DNA of 64,000 nt from an uncultured Bacteroidales bacterium (GTDB lineage: Bacteria; Bacteroidota; Bacteroidia; Bacteroidales; Bacteroidaceae), in NCBI GenBank assembly GCA_902785075.1, contig CACZXN010000001.1, positions 92,784-156,783 of the forward strand, read 5' to 3'. Position numbers and translations under genes: made by a program. Under the pieces are notes generated by a model. The model saw only the letters and a program-made list of their open reading frames with translations, ran no database searches and was not told the DNA's origin. Below, in pieces: positions 1-10,581 of the stretch; position 1 is the stretch's first letter; each line of letters starts with the position of its first letter.

Positions 1-1
1 G

Positions 2-3000
2 ATTCATCGTGAGGTAGAGGGTGCAGGACTGACATTGTCGCATGTACGTAACGTCCCTGTCAACTCTGACATTCTAGGTGAGGCTTCTGCAGCTACGGAG
101 CCTGATATCATTCAGTTGTTTATCACGGGTGTGAATGACGTGGAGCGGTTCGAGACCGACCTGTATCTGCTTCGCAAGCATATCGAGCAGAAGATTCAAG
201 ACAAGGATTTTTATATTGTATCGTTGTCGAGTCGGGTGATTATCTACAAGGGCATGCTGACTTCCACTCAGCTTCGCGAGTATTATCCCGACTTGAGCAA
301 TCCGTTCTTTACAAGTGGAATGGCGATTGTCCATTCGCGTTTCAGCACGAACACATTCCCAACTTGGTCGCTTGCCCAGCCGTTCCGTATGTTGTCACAC
401 AATGGTGAAATCAACACTATTCGTGGCAATCGTGGTTGGATGGCAGCACGTGAGAGTGTGCTCTCATCGCCGGCTTTGGGCGACGTGAAGGGTATTCATC
501 CGATTATTCAGCCCGACATGAGCGACAGTGCTTCGTTCGATAATGCTCTGGAGTTCTTTGTCCGTTCAGGAATGTCTTTGCCTCATGCCATTTCGATGAT
601 GGTACCTGAGTCGTTCAACGACTTGAATCCTATCAGCGACGAGTTGAAGGCTTACTATGAATATCACTCCATCTTGATGGAACCTTGGGACGGTCCGGCT
701 GCCCTGTTGTTCTCGGATGGTCGATATGCTGGCGGAATGCTCGACCGAAACGGTCTGCGCCCATGTCGCTATCTTATTACCGAGGATGGTATGCTCATCG
801 TGGCTTCAGAAACCGGTTGCCTGAAGGTTGATCCAGGACTGATAAAAGAAAAGGGTAAGTTGCAGCCTGGCAAGATCATGATGGTCGATACGGAGGATGG
901 AACCATCTACACGAACGATGAAATCAAGCTGAAACTGACTCAGCAATGTGAATACAGCCGTTGGTTGCATACAAACCGCATCGAGTTGGGTAAGTTACAT
1001 AGCGGAAGGAAGGTGGAGAACGGTGTGGACGACTTCACACGCAAACTGCGTGGCTTTGACTTCACGCGTGAGGATGTAGATAAGGTGATTGTACCGATGT
1101 GTGTAAATGCTCAGGAGCCGCTCACCTCAATGGGAAACGACACTCAGTTGGCCGTACTTTCCGACCGTCCGCAGCTACTCTTCAACTATTTCCGTCAACA
1201 GTTTGCACAGGTGACCAACCCACCTATCGACCCTATCCGCGAGGAGTTGGTGATGTCGCTCACAGAGTATATCGGAGCTGTAGGTATGAACATACTGACA
1301 CCCAACGAGTCGCATTGCAAGATGGTGCGTCTGCCACAACCTGTTTTGACAAATACAGAGTTGGATATCCTTTGCAACATTCGCTACAAGGGTTTTAATA
1401 CAGAGAAACTATCCATCCTGTTCGATGCCGACAAAGGTGAAGAGGGAATGCGTCAAAGACTCGAAGAGCTATGTAGTGAGGCGGAGAAATCGGTTGATAA
1501 GGGTATCAACTACATCATCCTTTCCGATCGCGGCATTGACGGCGAGCATGCTGCCATTCCTTCATTGTTGGCCGTAAGCACCATTCATCATTATCTGATT
1601 TCCGTACAGAAACGTGTCCAGACAGCTCTTATTGTTGAGAGTGGTGAGATACGTGAGGTGATGCATGCAGCCCTTCTGTTGGGTTACGGAGCAAGTGCCA
1701 TCAACCCTTATATGGCCTTTGCAGTCATCGATGATTTGGTAAAGCGTGGCGAGGTTCAGCTCGACTATGCTACAGCAGAACGCAACTACATCAAAGCCAT
1801 CGATAAGGGTTTGCTGAAGATTATGAGCAAGATGGGTATCTCAACCATACGTTCATATCGTGGAGCCAAGATTTTCGAACCGGTAGGACTGAGCGAGTCC
1901 TTACTTCGCAACTATTTCGGAACAGCCTCATCGACTATCGGAGGAATAGACCTGAAGCAGATTGCAACTGATGCCGTACGCATGCACCAGCAGGGCTATG
2001 CATCCGAGCCAGACGATGTATTGCCCTTCATCGGACAATATTCGTTCCGTAAGGATGGTATTCTGCATGCCTGGACACCCGATGCGATTGCTACGCTACA
2101 GTTGGCAACCCGTCTGGGCAGTTATAAGAAATTCAAGGAGTTCACCCATATCATCGACGATGTCGAGCAACCTTTGTTCCTGCGTCAGTTCTTCCGTTTC
2201 AAGTCCAACCCCATCCCGTTAGAGGAAGTGGAACCAGAGGAGCAAATCATGCATCGTTTCATCGGAGCAGCCATGTCGTTCGGAGCAATCAGCAAGGAGG
2301 CTCATGAGGCGATTGCCTTAGCGTTGAACAAGATAGGCAGTCGAAGCAACACAGGCGAAGGAGGCGAAGACGAAAGCCGTTTCAAGGGTGAGGTCGAAGG
2401 AGTGTCGCTCTCGAGTGCCGTGAAACAGGTTGCATCAGGACGATTTGGCGTAACGACTGAATATCTGGTGAACGCCAAAGAGATACAAATAAAAGTGGCA
2501 CAAGGAGCCAAGCCTGGCGAGGGAGGACAATTGCCTGGCTTCAAGGTCAACGAAATCATAGCGAAGACTCGTCACAGCATACCAGGTATCTCACTCATCT
2601 CGCCTCCACCTCATCACGACATCTACTCCATCGAGGACCTTGCACAGCTGATTTTCGACCTCAAGAACGTAAATCCCGAAGCCCAGATCAGTGTGAAACT
2701 CGTAGCAGAGAGCGGTGTGGGCACCATTGCTGCAGGAGTAGCAAAAGCAAAAGCCGACATCGTAGTCATTTCGGGTGCCGAAGGAGGCACAGGCGCATCA
2801 CCTGCCTCATCAGTACGCTATGCAGGCGTTTCGCCCGAGATTGGTTTGGCTGAGACACAGCAGACCCTTGTGCTCAACGGTTTGCGCGACAAGATAGAGA
2901 TTCAGACCGACGGGCAATTGAAGACCGGACGCGACATCGTCAGCATGGCACTTCTCGGAGCAGGTCAGTTCGGCTTCGGAACCATCCAACTCATCGTGCT

Positions 3001-4159
3001 CGGCTGTGTGCTCATGCGTAAGTGTCACACCAACAGCTGTCCCGTCGGGGTAGCCACTCAAGACCCACGTCTGCGTGCCCACTTCCTCGGACGGTCGGAA
3101 TACCTCGTAAACTACTACACCTTCCTCGCACGCGAGGTACGTGAGTATATGGCAGAGATGGGATTCCGACACTTCGACGATATGATAGGACGTACCGACA
3201 TGATCGAAATCGACCAGTCACGATGTACAGAGAAAACCCGCACACTCGACTTCACACGTCTGCTCTCGCTCATCGACAACGGGCATCCGCTTCATGCCGT
3301 TTCACACCCTATACATAAAATCTACGACGTACTCGACCGCGATATGATGATGGCAAGTCAGGAAGCCCTCAACGCACATCAGAACGTAACACTCCATTAC
3401 GACATCGTCAACACCAACCGAGCTGTCGGAGCCATGATTTCCGGTCAGATAGCAAAAACATACGGAGGTGAGGGACTGCCCGAAGGTACCATCAACATAC
3501 ACTTCAAGGGGTCGGCAGGTCAGTCGTTCGGAGCGTTCCTCATGCGAGGCATCTCGTTCACCCTCGAAGGCGAGACCAACGACTACATGGGCAAGGGTCT
3601 CTCGGGAGGATGCATCAGCCTCTATCCGCCTCGACACTCCAAGTTCCAGGCAGCTGACAACATCATCGCCGGCAACACACTACTCTACGGAGCAACTAGC
3701 GGAGAGGTGTATATCAACGGCAGGGTAGGCGAACGATTTGCCGTCCGCAACTCAGGAGCCACAGCTGTTGTCGAAGGTGCAGGCGACCATTGCTGCGAAT
3801 ACATGACAGGCGGACGAGTCGTCGTGCTGGGCACCACAGGTCGCAACTTCGCAGCCGGTATGTCGGGCGGACTCGCATACGTGTGGGACCGAAACCACGA
3901 CTTCGACTACTATTGCAACATGGACATGATCGAACTCAGTCTCATCGAGGAGAAAGCACGACGCGACGAACTCCACGAACTCATCCGACGTCATTACCTG
4001 CGTACAGGCTCACCGCTCGCCAAACAGATGCTCGACGACTGGAACCACTATGTCGAACAGTTCATACAAGTCACTCCTATCGAATACAAACGAGTGCTGC
4101 ACGAAGAAGCGATGCGACAACTCGACCAGAAAATCAACCACATACAGAGAGACTATTAA
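2..4159 (+). CDS. gltB: Glutamate synthase large subunit, 5' end cut by window edge
   Basis: Large subunit of glutamate synthase, which takes ammonia from glutamine and combines it with 2-oxoglutarate. The frame is open from base 2 through a TTG at 35, so the gene begins outside the window; that TTG is not the start. The N-terminal nucleophilic Cys of the class-II glutaminase domain is therefore not seen. What remains includes the rest of the amidotransferase domain (SHNGEINT, GGMLDRNGLRP), the central domain, the FMN-binding synthase domain (GEGGEDESRF, GGTGASP), the 3Fe-4S motif C-x5-C-x4-C (CVLMRKCHTNSCPVG) and the C-terminal beta-helix with G-x-x-x-x-G repeats. gltD follows after a 142-base repeat-filled spacer, so the two subunits are probably co-transcribed. 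Family assignment is secure. Confidence 0.96.
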   Translation: MHREVEGAGLTLSHVRNVPVNSDILGEASAATEPDIIQLFITGVNDVERFETDLYLLRKHIEQKIQDKDFYIVSLSSRVIIYKGMLTSTQLREYYPDLSNPFFTSGMAIVHSRFSTNTFPTWSLAQPFRMLSHNGEINTIRGNRGWMAARESVLSSPALGDVKGIHPIIQPDMSDSASFDNALEFFVRSGMSLPHAISMMVPESFNDLNPISDELKAYYEYHSILMEPWDGPAALLFSDGRYAGGMLDRNGLRPCRYLITEDGMLIVASETGCLKVDPGLIKEKGKLQPGKIMMVDTEDGTIYTNDEIKLKLTQQCEYSRWLHTNRIELGKLHSGRKVENGVDDFTRKLRGFDFTREDVDKVIVPMCVNAQEPLTSMGNDTQLAVLSDRPQLLFNYFRQQFAQVTNPPIDPIREELVMSLTEYIGAVGMNILTPNESHCKMVRLPQPVLTNTELDILCNIRYKGFNTEKLSILFDADKGEEGMRQRLEELCSEAEKSVDKGINYIILSDRGIDGEHAAIPSLLAVSTIHHYLISVQKRVQTALIVESGEIREVMHAALLLGYGASAINPYMAFAVIDDLVKRGEVQLDYATAERNYIKAIDKGLLKIMSKMGISTIRSYRGAKIFEPVGLSESLLRNYFGTASSTIGGIDLKQIATDAVRMHQQGYASEPDDVLPFIGQYSFRKDGILHAWTPDAIATLQLATRLGSYKKFKEFTHIIDDVEQPLFLRQFFRFKSNPIPLEEVEPEEQIMHRFIGAAMSFGAISKEAHEAIALALNKIGSRSNTGEGGEDESRFKGEVEGVSLSSAVKQVASGRFGVTTEYLVNAKEIQIKVAQGAKPGEGGQLPGFKVNEIIAKTRHSIPGISLISPPPHHDIYSIEDLAQLIFDLKNVNPEAQISVKLVAESGVGTIAAGVAKAKADIVVISGAEGGTGASPASSVRYAGVSPEIGLAETQQTLVLNGLRDKIEIQTDGQLKTGRDIVSMALLGAGQFGFGTIQLIVLGCVLMRKCHTNSCPVGVATQDPRLRAHFLGRSEYLVNYYTFLAREVREYMAEMGFRHFDDMIGRTDMIEIDQSRCTEKTRTLDFTRLLSLIDNGHPLHAVSHPIHKIYDVLDRDMMMASQEALNAHQNVTLHYDIVNTNRAVGAMISGQIAKTYGGEGLPEGTINIHFKGSAGQSFGAFLMRGISFTLEGETNDYMGKGLSGGCISLYPPRHSKFQAADNIIAGNTLLYGATSGEVYINGRVGERFAVRNSGATAVVEGAGDHCCEYMTGGRVVVLGTTGRNFAAGMSGGLAYVWDRNHDFDYYCNMDMIELSLIEEKARRDELHELIRRHYLRTGSPLAKQMLDDWNHYVEQFIQVTPIEYKRVLHEEAMRQLDQKINHIQRDY

Positions 4160-4160
4160 C

Positions 4161-4299
4161 GGTTAACGGTTAAGGGTTAAGGGTTAGAGGTTAGAGGTTA
4201 GAGGTTAGAGGTTAAAGGTTAGAGGTTAGAGGTTCAAGGTTCAAGGTTCAAGGTTTCAACTATTAAACTTTTAAACTATTAAACTTTTAAACTATTCAA
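4161..4299. repeat. Heptamer tandem repeats between gltB and gltD
   Basis: Thirteen head-to-tail 7-base units run from 4161 to 4251, all variants of GGTTAGA, GGTTAAG or GGTTCAA. An AT-rich stretch follows in which ATTAAACTTTTAAACT is repeated. Units of the same flavour recur in most long spacers of this window. No gene is present here. Confidence 0.9.
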
Positions 4300-4301
4300 A
4301 A

Positions 4302-5648
4302 ATGGGAAATCCAAAAGCATTCATTTCTGTGCCCCGTCAGGAAGCCGGACACAGACCAGTATATGAGAGAATCAAAGACTTTGCAGAAGTGGAGCAGACA
4401 CTCAACGAGAACGACCGTCGACTACAAGCTTCACGATGCATGGAGTGTGGTGTACCCTTCTGTCATTGGGCTTGTCCGTTAGGCAACAAACAACCCGAAT
4501 GGCAGGATGCCGTCTATCGAGGCAAATGGGAGTTGGCCTACAAGCTGCTTGCAGCCACCAACCCATTCCCCGAATTCACAGGCCGCATCTGTCCTGCACT
4601 CTGCGAGAAAGGCTGTGTGCTGAACCACAGCATTGATGCGCCCGTCACCATTCGCGAAAACGAATGCTCAATCATCGAGCGAGCATTCAGCGAAGGGTAT
4701 GTACAGCCTAAGACCTACACGTCGAACGGCAAGAAAGTAGCCGTCATAGGTGCAGGACCGGCAGGAATGGCAGCAGCAGTCGCACTCAACACGAAAGGAT
4801 ACCAGGTCACCCTCTACGACCGTCGTAACGCCATAGGAGGACTTGTACGTTATGGCATTCCAAACTTTAAACTCAATAAATACGTCATCAATCGGCGGGC
4901 TGAACTCATGCAAGCAGAAGGAATACGATTCGTGATGAATACCGAAGTCGATACAACGAAACTGCCTGAGGGTTACGATGCCTATATTGTCGCTACAGGT
5001 ACCCCTACTGCACGCGACCTTAATGTGCCTGGACGAGAACTCGAAGGAGTATATTTCGCGCTCCAACTCCTCAGCCAGCAAAACAAGCTATTGACAGGTG
5101 AAGACCTCGATGGTGAGTCGCCAGTAAATGCGAAAGACAAAAAGGTGCTTGTCATCGGTGGAGGAGATACAGGAAGTGACTGCATCGGAACGGCTCATCG
5201 TCAAGGAGCCAAGAGTGTCACCCAGATAGAGATCATGCCGAAACCTCCTGTAGGTCACAACCCCGACACTCCTTGGCCTTGGTGGCCGGTTGTTCTCAAA
5301 ACCACCACCAGTCACGAAGAGGGTTGCGAACGTCGTTGGTGCTTGACAACCAACCGTTTCATCGATGACGGGAACGGTCATGTGAAAGGAGCCGAGGTTG
5401 AAGAGGTTGAATGGATAGCTCCCAAGGACGGAGGTCGTCCACAGATGCGCCCTACAGGCAAGACCGAGACGATCGACTGCGACATGGTGCTCCTTGCTAT
5501 GGGCTTCTTACGTCCCGAACATCCCGAATACCCCTCAAACGTATTCGTTGCAGGAGATGCAAAGTCGGGTGCCAGCCTTGTAGTTCGAGCTATTGCAAGC
5601 GGTCTTCAAGTAGCAGATGATGTGGATAAATTTCTTGCTAAGAACTAA
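4302..5648 (+). CDS. gltD: Glutamate synthase small subunit
   Basis: Beta subunit of NADPH-dependent glutamate synthase, 448 residues, which carries electrons from NADPH through FAD and Fe-S clusters to GltB. The N-terminus has the two cysteine clusters typical of GltD (CMECGVPFCHWACP near residue 46 and CPALCEKGC near residue 100). Next come the FAD Rossmann motif VIGAGPAGMAAA at about 148 and the NADPH motif VIGGGDTGSDC at about 285. A late GDAKSGASLV motif completes the FAD site. Length is normal for the family. The ATG at 4302 is well placed, just before the conserved start of the Fe-S domain. It sits downstream of gltB on the same strand. Confidence 0.97.
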   Translation: MGNPKAFISVPRQEAGHRPVYERIKDFAEVEQTLNENDRRLQASRCMECGVPFCHWACPLGNKQPEWQDAVYRGKWELAYKLLAATNPFPEFTGRICPALCEKGCVLNHSIDAPVTIRENECSIIERAFSEGYVQPKTYTSNGKKVAVIGAGPAGMAAAVALNTKGYQVTLYDRRNAIGGLVRYGIPNFKLNKYVINRRAELMQAEGIRFVMNTEVDTTKLPEGYDAYIVATGTPTARDLNVPGRELEGVYFALQLLSQQNKLLTGEDLDGESPVNAKDKKVLVIGGGDTGSDCIGTAHRQGAKSVTQIEIMPKPPVGHNPDTPWPWWPVVLKTTTSHEEGCERRWCLTTNRFIDDGNGHVKGAEVEEVEWIAPKDGGRPQMRPTGKTETIDCDMVLLAMGFLRPEHPEYPSNVFVAGDAKSGASLVVRAIASGLQVADDVDKFLAKN

Positions 5649-5652
5649 GAAC

Positions 5653-5775
5653 GGACCCCCCACCCCCCTTTAGGGGGAGATAAGAAGGTTCAAGAGTTCA
5701 AGAGTTCAAAGTTCAAGGTTCAAGAGTTCAAAGTTCAAGAACTGTAAACTATAAACTGTAAACTAAATCGTAAAT
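5653..5775. repeat. G/C palindrome followed by GTTCAAG-type tandem repeats
   Basis: Spacer between gltD and dapL. It begins with a palindromic C-run/G-run element (CCCCCTTTAGGGGG at about 5667-5680). Repeated GTTCAAGA/GTTCAAAG units follow, and then ACTATAAACTGTAAACTA near the dapL start. Both repeat types are dispersed through the window. Confidence 0.85.
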
Positions 5776-5790
5776 TAACTAGGATCGTAA

Positions 5791-6972
5791 ATGCGAATCA
5801 ACACAAACTACCTCCAGCTCTCAGGTCGCTATCTCTTTGCCGAGATAGCCCGACAGGTGAGCGCATATAAGAGCGCACACCCCGAGGCCGACATCATCAG
5901 ACTTGGAATCGGTGATGTGACCCGTCCTCTCCCCCCGACAGCTATCCGTGCTATGCGTCAAGCAGTTGAAGAATATGCCGACACACGCACCTTTCGCGGC
6001 TACGGACCGGAGCAGGGTTACGACTTCCTCATCGATGCCATCATCGCTCACGACTTCGCCCCCCGAGGCATCCGTCTCGACCGCGATGAGGTCTTCGTCA
6101 GCGATGGAGCGAAAAGCGATACAGGCAACATTGGCGACATATTAGCTACCGACAACATCGTAGGCATCACCGACCCCGTCTATCCTGTATATGTCGATAC
6201 GAACATCATGGCAGGACGTAACCTTTGCTACATTCCCTGTCATGCCCAAAATGATTTCACGGGCAACATCCCCACGCAGCACCTCGACATCATCTATCTC
6301 TGCTATCCCAACAATCCTACCGGAGCCGTCATCACACGCGAGAAACTCACAGCATGGGTCGATTACGCCCTACGCCATCAGTCGGTTATCCTCTACGATG
6401 CCGCCTACGAAGCGTTTATACGCGACGACACACTTCCCCACTCCATCTACGAAATCGAGGGAGCAAAGCGTTGTGCCATAGAGTTCCGCAGTTTCTCCAA
6501 GACTGCAGGTTTCACGGGTGTACGATGTGGCTACACGGTCATTCCCAAGGAGTTGAAGTCAGAAGATGGAACGAGTGTCAATACGTTATGGAACCGTCGT
6601 CAGTGTAGCAAGTTTAATGGAGCAAGCTACATAGCCCAACGAGGAGCCGAAGCCGTCTATTCGCCCGAAGGAGCGCGTGAGGTTCGCTCCATCATCGACT
6701 ACTACATGTCGAATGCAGCCTTTATCCGTAGCAGTCTTGCCAACATGGGACTTACCGTTTATGGAGGAGAGCATTCGCCCTACATCTGGGTATCCACTCC
6801 CGACGGTGAGGACTCCTGGCACTTCTTTCGTCGCCTGCTCACCGATGCCCATGTAGTAGTCACCCCAGGCGAAGGGTTCGGCTCGCATGGTGAGGGATAT
6901 GTCCGCATCACAGCCTTCGGAACATGTGACGACAGCCATGCAGCCATTGAGCGAATACGGAAAATCGTTTAA
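5791..6972 (+). CDS. dapL: LL-diaminopimelate aminotransferase
   Basis: PLP-dependent fold-type I aminotransferase, 393 residues, that converts tetrahydrodipicolinate and glutamate directly to LL-diaminopimelate. This gives a one-step shortcut in lysine and meso-DAP synthesis. The Schiff-base lysine is K237 in [17 protein letters not shown] at 171-179 and the early [10 protein letters not shown] motif at 39-48 are characteristic of the DapL group. The product feeds DapF, encoded at the end of this same run, and then MurE at 37376, which carries the DAP-specific DNPR motif. The ATG at 5791 gives the full-length family N-terminus. It is followed after 15 bases by purF. Confidence 0.93.
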   Translation: MRINTNYLQLSGRYLFAEIARQVSAYKSAHPEADIIRLGIGDVTRPLPPTAIRAMRQAVEEYADTRTFRGYGPEQGYDFLIDAIIAHDFAPRGIRLDRDEVFVSDGAKSDTGNIGDILATDNIVGITDPVYPVYVDTNIMAGRNLCYIPCHAQNDFTGNIPTQHLDIIYLCYPNNPTGAVITREKLTAWVDYALRHQSVILYDAAYEAFIRDDTLPHSIYEIEGAKRCAIEFRSFSKTAGFTGVRCGYTVIPKELKSEDGTSVNTLWNRRQCSKFNGASYIAQRGAEAVYSPEGAREVRSIIDYYMSNAAFIRSSLANMGLTVYGGEHSPYIWVSTPDGEDSWHFFRRLLTDAHVVVTPGEGFGSHGEGYVRITAFGTCDDSHAAIERIRKIV

Positions 6973-6987
6973 AAGTAGAAAAGAAAT

Positions 6988-8925
6988 ATGGAACCACTCA
7001 AACACGAATGTGGTGTGGCAATGATACGTCTGCTCAAGCCCATCCGACACTATCAGGAGAAGTACGGCACATCGTCGTATGCCCTCAACAAACTCTATCT
7101 GATGATGGAGAAGCAGCACAACCGAGGGCAGGAAGGAGCGGGCATAGCCTGTACCAACCTCAATGCCCAACCAGGCGAGGAATACATGTTTCGTGAACGT
7201 GCCCTCGGCAAGGATGCCATCGCTGAGGTGTTCGAGCATATCGATATCGACCTTTGGAACGAGGCAGAGATCTTCATGGGTCACCTCCGCTATTCCACTA
7301 CAGGCAGGAGCGGACTCGCACATGTCCATCCCTTCATGCGTAGAAACAACTGGCGCGCAAAAAATCTCTGTCTATGCGGCAATTTCAACCTCACGAACGT
7401 GGATGAGGTGTTCAGAGAAATCACGGCAAAGGGACAACACCCTCGCATCTACAACGACACCTACATCATGCTCGAACTCATGGGGCATCGACTCGACCGC
7501 GAGAGCGAGCGCCTCTATAACATCGCTGTGCTGCAAGGACTTGAGGGAATGGAACTGACAAGGTACATCGAGGATAACATCGACATCACGAACGTACTCC
7601 GCTCCTCCACCCCCCTTTTCGACGGAGGGTATGTGCTGTGTGGTTTCACGGGTAGCGGAGAGATGTTCTCCATGCGCGACCCTTGGGGCATCCGCCCTGC
7701 TTTCTGGTATCGTGACGACGAAGTGTTGGTTGTTGCCTCCGAACGTCCTGTCATCCAGACCACCTTCGACCTCCCCACCGACAGCATACACGAACTCCTT
7801 CCCGGTCAGGCACTTACCGTCCGCAAGAACGGCAATGTGGCGCTCACACAAATCCTTCCCCCCCGAGGCAATCATGCCTGCTCCTTCGAGCGCATCTATT
7901 TCAGCCGTGGGAGCGATCGTGACATCTATCGCGAACGTAAAGCACTTGGCGAGCAACTCACATCCCAAATCGACCGAGCCATCGATGGCGACTTAGAACA
8001 TACCGTGTTCAGCTATATTCCCAACACAGCCGAGGTAGCCTTCTACGGAATGCTCGACGGGTTCAAGAAACAACTCAACGAACAGAAAGTCGAACAGCTC
8101 TATCGACTCACTCAGCAGGGAAAACCTTCGCGAGCAGAACTGCGTGCCATTCTCCACAACTATGTCCGCAGCGAGAAGGTTGCCATCAAGGACATCAAGC
8201 TCCGCACATTCATCTCTCCTTCCCTCACCCTCAGTCCCCCAGAGGAGGGAAGACTGGAGGGGAACGCCAAAGAGGAAACGTCGGTATTGTCGGCCGACAA
8301 CACTTCAAAGGGGACCATATGGGGACATCAACGTAACGACCTTGCCGCTCACGTTTACGACATCACATACGGATCGTTAGAGCCGCAGGTCGATAATCTG
8401 GTTATCATCGACGACTCAATCGTTCGCGGGACAACCCTCCGCGAGAGCATCATTCGCATCCTCGACCGCCTGCATCCCAAGAAGATGGTGCTGGTGAGTT
8501 CGTGCCCTCAGGTGCGCTATCCCGACTATTACGGTATCGATATGTCCCACCTCGACGAGTTTATCGCCTTCCGAGCAGCTGTCAGCCTACACCTCGAACG
8601 CGGCAGCTGGCAAACCCTTCACGACATCTACATCAAATGTGTCGAGCAGCAAAGCCTTCAGCCCGCTCAGATGCGAAACTATGTGAAACTCGTCTATGAG
8701 CCGTTCGACGCAGACGAGCTGTCGGCAAAGATGCTGGAACTGCTTCGTCCCGACGGAGTTACCACCCCCATCCGACTGGTCTTCCAATCACTCGAAGGAT
8801 TGCATCGTGCCTGTCCCCATCACCCAGGCGACTGGTACTTCAGCGGCGACTATCCCACTCCCGGAGGCATACGCATGATTAATCGGGCGTATATTGATTG
8901 GTACGAAAAGAATGATAAAGGTTAA
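6988..8925 (+). CDS. purF: Amidophosphoribosyltransferase family protein (PurF-like) with a repeat-derived insert
   Basis: Class-II glutamine amidotransferase fused to a phosphoribosyltransferase, 645 residues. In purine synthesis it makes phosphoribosylamine from PRPP and glutamine. The likely nucleophile is Cys8 (KHECGVAMI), so a short N-terminal propeptide would be removed or the Cys stays internal, as in related Bacteroidales proteins. The PRPP site is VIIDDSIVRGTT. Between LRTFI and RNDLAAHVYDITYG lies an extra segment of about 35 residues starting SPSLTLSPPEEGRLEG. I do not expect this in the family. Its DNA (8214-8266) is a C-run/G-run palindromic repeat like those in the spacers. Function is probably retained because the frame is intact on both sides of the insert. 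Confidence 0.9.
   Translation: MEPLKHECGVAMIRLLKPIRHYQEKYGTSSYALNKLYLMMEKQHNRGQEGAGIACTNLNAQPGEEYMFRERALGKDAIAEVFEHIDIDLWNEAEIFMGHLRYSTTGRSGLAHVHPFMRRNNWRAKNLCLCGNFNLTNVDEVFREITAKGQHPRIYNDTYIMLELMGHRLDRESERLYNIAVLQGLEGMELTRYIEDNIDITNVLRSSTPLFDGGYVLCGFTGSGEMFSMRDPWGIRPAFWYRDDEVLVVASERPVIQTTFDLPTDSIHELLPGQALTVRKNGNVALTQILPPRGNHACSFERIYFSRGSDRDIYRERKALGEQLTSQIDRAIDGDLEHTVFSYIPNTAEVAFYGMLDGFKKQLNEQKVEQLYRLTQQGKPSRAELRAILHNYVRSEKVAIKDIKLRTFISPSLTLSPPEEGRLEGNAKEETSVLSADNTSKGTIWGHQRNDLAAHVYDITYGSLEPQVDNLVIIDDSIVRGTTLRESIIRILDRLHPKKMVLVSSCPQVRYPDYYGIDMSHLDEFIAFRAAVSLHLERGSWQTLHDIYIKCVEQQSLQPAQMRNYVKLVYEPFDADELSAKMLELLRPDGVTTPIRLVFQSLEGLHRACPHHPGDWYFSGDYPTPGGIRMINRAYIDWYEKNDKG
8214..8330. repeat. Palindromic repeat inserted in frame in purF
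   Basis: C-rich then G-rich palindromic DNA (CCCCCAGAGGAGGG core), followed by a second small palindrome TGTCGGCCGACA at about 8299-8310. It lies within the purF reading frame and is translated. The composition matches intergenic elements at 20272, 24261 and 25485. Confidence 0.7.
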
Positions 8926-8985
8926 AGGTTAAAGACCTTATCTAAACTCTAAACGCTAAACTCTAAACTTTACAATATGGACACA
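8919..8985. repeat. pyrG leader repeat, inverted copy at 17964-18017
   Basis: Starts with GGTTAAA units, then CTAAACTCTAAACGCTAAAC and the first three pyrG codons. Bases 8932-8985 are repeated in inverted orientation at 17964-18017 with one mismatch in 54 bases. The match ends inside pyrG, at the ACA of codon 3. Confidence 0.9.
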
Positions 8986-10581
8986 AAATACATCTTTGTC
9001 ACAGGCGGTGTGGTTTCCTCGTTAGGGAAAGGCATCATTTCGGCAAGCATAGGCAAGCTGCTGCAAGCACGCGGCTACAAAGTGACCATTCAGAAGTTCG
9101 ACCCCTACATCAACATCGATCCAGGCACACTCAACCCCTATGAGCATGGCGAATGCTATGTGACATGTGACGGCATGGAGACAGACTTAGACCTCGGCCA
9201 TTACGAACGGTTCACAGATATCCAAACCACACGAAACAACAGTTTCACGACAGGTCGAATCTATCAGGCTGTAATCGAGAAAGAGCGTCGAGGCGACTAT
9301 CTTGGCAAGACCATTCAAGTGGTTCCGCATATCACCGACGAAATAAAGCGAAGCATCCAGGCAAGTGCCGAACACGAGCATTTCGACTTTGTCATCTCAG
9401 AGATTGGCGGCACCATCGGTGATATCGAGAGTGCACCTTTCATGGAAGCAATCCGTCAACTTCGTTGGGAGATGGGACATAATGCCGTGAACATCCACCT
9501 TACCTACGTGCCCTACCTCCATGCAGCAGGCGAGTTCAAAACCAAACCCACACAACACTCCGTGAAGGAACTGCAGCGTATGGGTATTCAGCCCGATATC
9601 CTCATTCTCCGAACCGAGCATCATCTGGACGAAAGCATTCTGCACAAAGTAGCCTCGTTCTGCAACGTGGAGCCGACGTGTGTGGTGCAAAGCGAGGATA
9701 TGCCAAGCATCTACGAGGTACCCGTCAACATGCAGCAACAGGGACTCGACATCGCCATATTGCGAAAGCTCGGAGCACCCCTTCAGCTCGAATCAGGAGG
9801 ACTCGTGTCATGGTATCATTTCCTGCATCTTCAGCAGGAAGCCAAGGAGGAAGTGTCAATAGGCCTGATAGGCAAGTACAACCTTCAGGATGCCTATAAG
9901 AGCATCCGCGAGAGCCTCAGTCTGGCAGCCATCTATCATGGACGGAAGGCAAACATCCGGTTCGTCAACAGCGAAACGCTAACAGCAGCGAATGTGGGGC
10001 GGCAGCTCGAAGGCATGGCAGGAATCGTCATCTGTCCAGGATTCGGCAGTCGTGGCATCGAGGGGAAAATTATCGCAGCCGAATACAGTCGCACCCACGA
10101 CATCCCCACCTTCGGCATCTGCTTGGGAATGCAGATGATGGTAATCGAATTTGCCCGTAACGTACTCGGCTATAAGGATGCGAACACCACCGAGATAGAC
10201 ACCAACACACGCCACAATGTCATCGACATGATGGAAGACCAGAAAAGCATCTCGCAAAAGGGAGGAACCATGCGACTGGGAGCCTACGATTGTGAACTCA
10301 TCGCAGGCAGTCGTGCCCGTGAAGCATACGAAGATCGCCCTATAATCACCGAGCGTCATCGACATCGTTATGAGTTCAATAATAAATATAAGGAAGAATA
10401 TGAGGCGAGTGGCATGAAATGTTCAGGCGTTAATCCCGCAACCCATCTGGTCGAGATCGTAGAGATACCCGTCCTGAAGTGGTATATCGGCACCCAGTTC
10501 CATCCCGAGTACACCTCAACAGTGCTGCATCCCCACCCCCTGTTCATGAGTTTCATCAGCGCCTGTGTCGGAAAACAATAA
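8977..10581 (+). CDS. pyrG: CTP synthase
   Basis: Converts UTP to CTP using ATP and glutamine; 534 residues, the usual length. The N-terminal amidoligase domain opens with FVTGGVVSSLGKGI, a P-loop-like motif, followed by KFDPYINIDPGTL. The C-terminal class-I glutaminase has the nucleophile elbow FGICLGMQ and the His-Glu pair in QFHPEYTS. The start ATG at 8977 agrees with the family N-terminus (MDTKYIFVTGG). It is one of five glutamine-dependent amidotransferases encoded in the window. The stop lies 10 bases before the ATG of the following carA-carB gene. Confidence 0.97.
   Translation: MDTKYIFVTGGVVSSLGKGIISASIGKLLQARGYKVTIQKFDPYINIDPGTLNPYEHGECYVTCDGMETDLDLGHYERFTDIQTTRNNSFTTGRIYQAVIEKERRGDYLGKTIQVVPHITDEIKRSIQASAEHEHFDFVISEIGGTIGDIESAPFMEAIRQLRWEMGHNAVNIHLTYVPYLHAAGEFKTKPTQHSVKELQRMGIQPDILILRTEHHLDESILHKVASFCNVEPTCVVQSEDMPSIYEVPVNMQQQGLDIAILRKLGAPLQLESGGLVSWYHFLHLQQEAKEEVSIGLIGKYNLQDAYKSIRESLSLAAIYHGRKANIRFVNSETLTAANVGRQLEGMAGIVICPGFGSRGIEGKIIAAEYSRTHDIPTFGICLGMQMMVIEFARNVLGYKDANTTEIDTNTRHNVIDMMEDQKSISQKGGTMRLGAYDCELIAGSRAREAYEDRPIITERHRHRYEFNNKYKEEYEASGMKCSGVNPATHLVEIVEIPVLKWYIGTQFHPEYTSTVLHPHPLFMSFISACVGKQ

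Noticed and set aside
4161-4260. Possible CRISPR array
   Set aside because: Units are 7 bases, head to tail without spacers, and no cas genes are nearby.
6586-7329. 247-residue frame antisense to dapL and purF
   Set aside because: Shadow of two secure genes; no recognisable domain.
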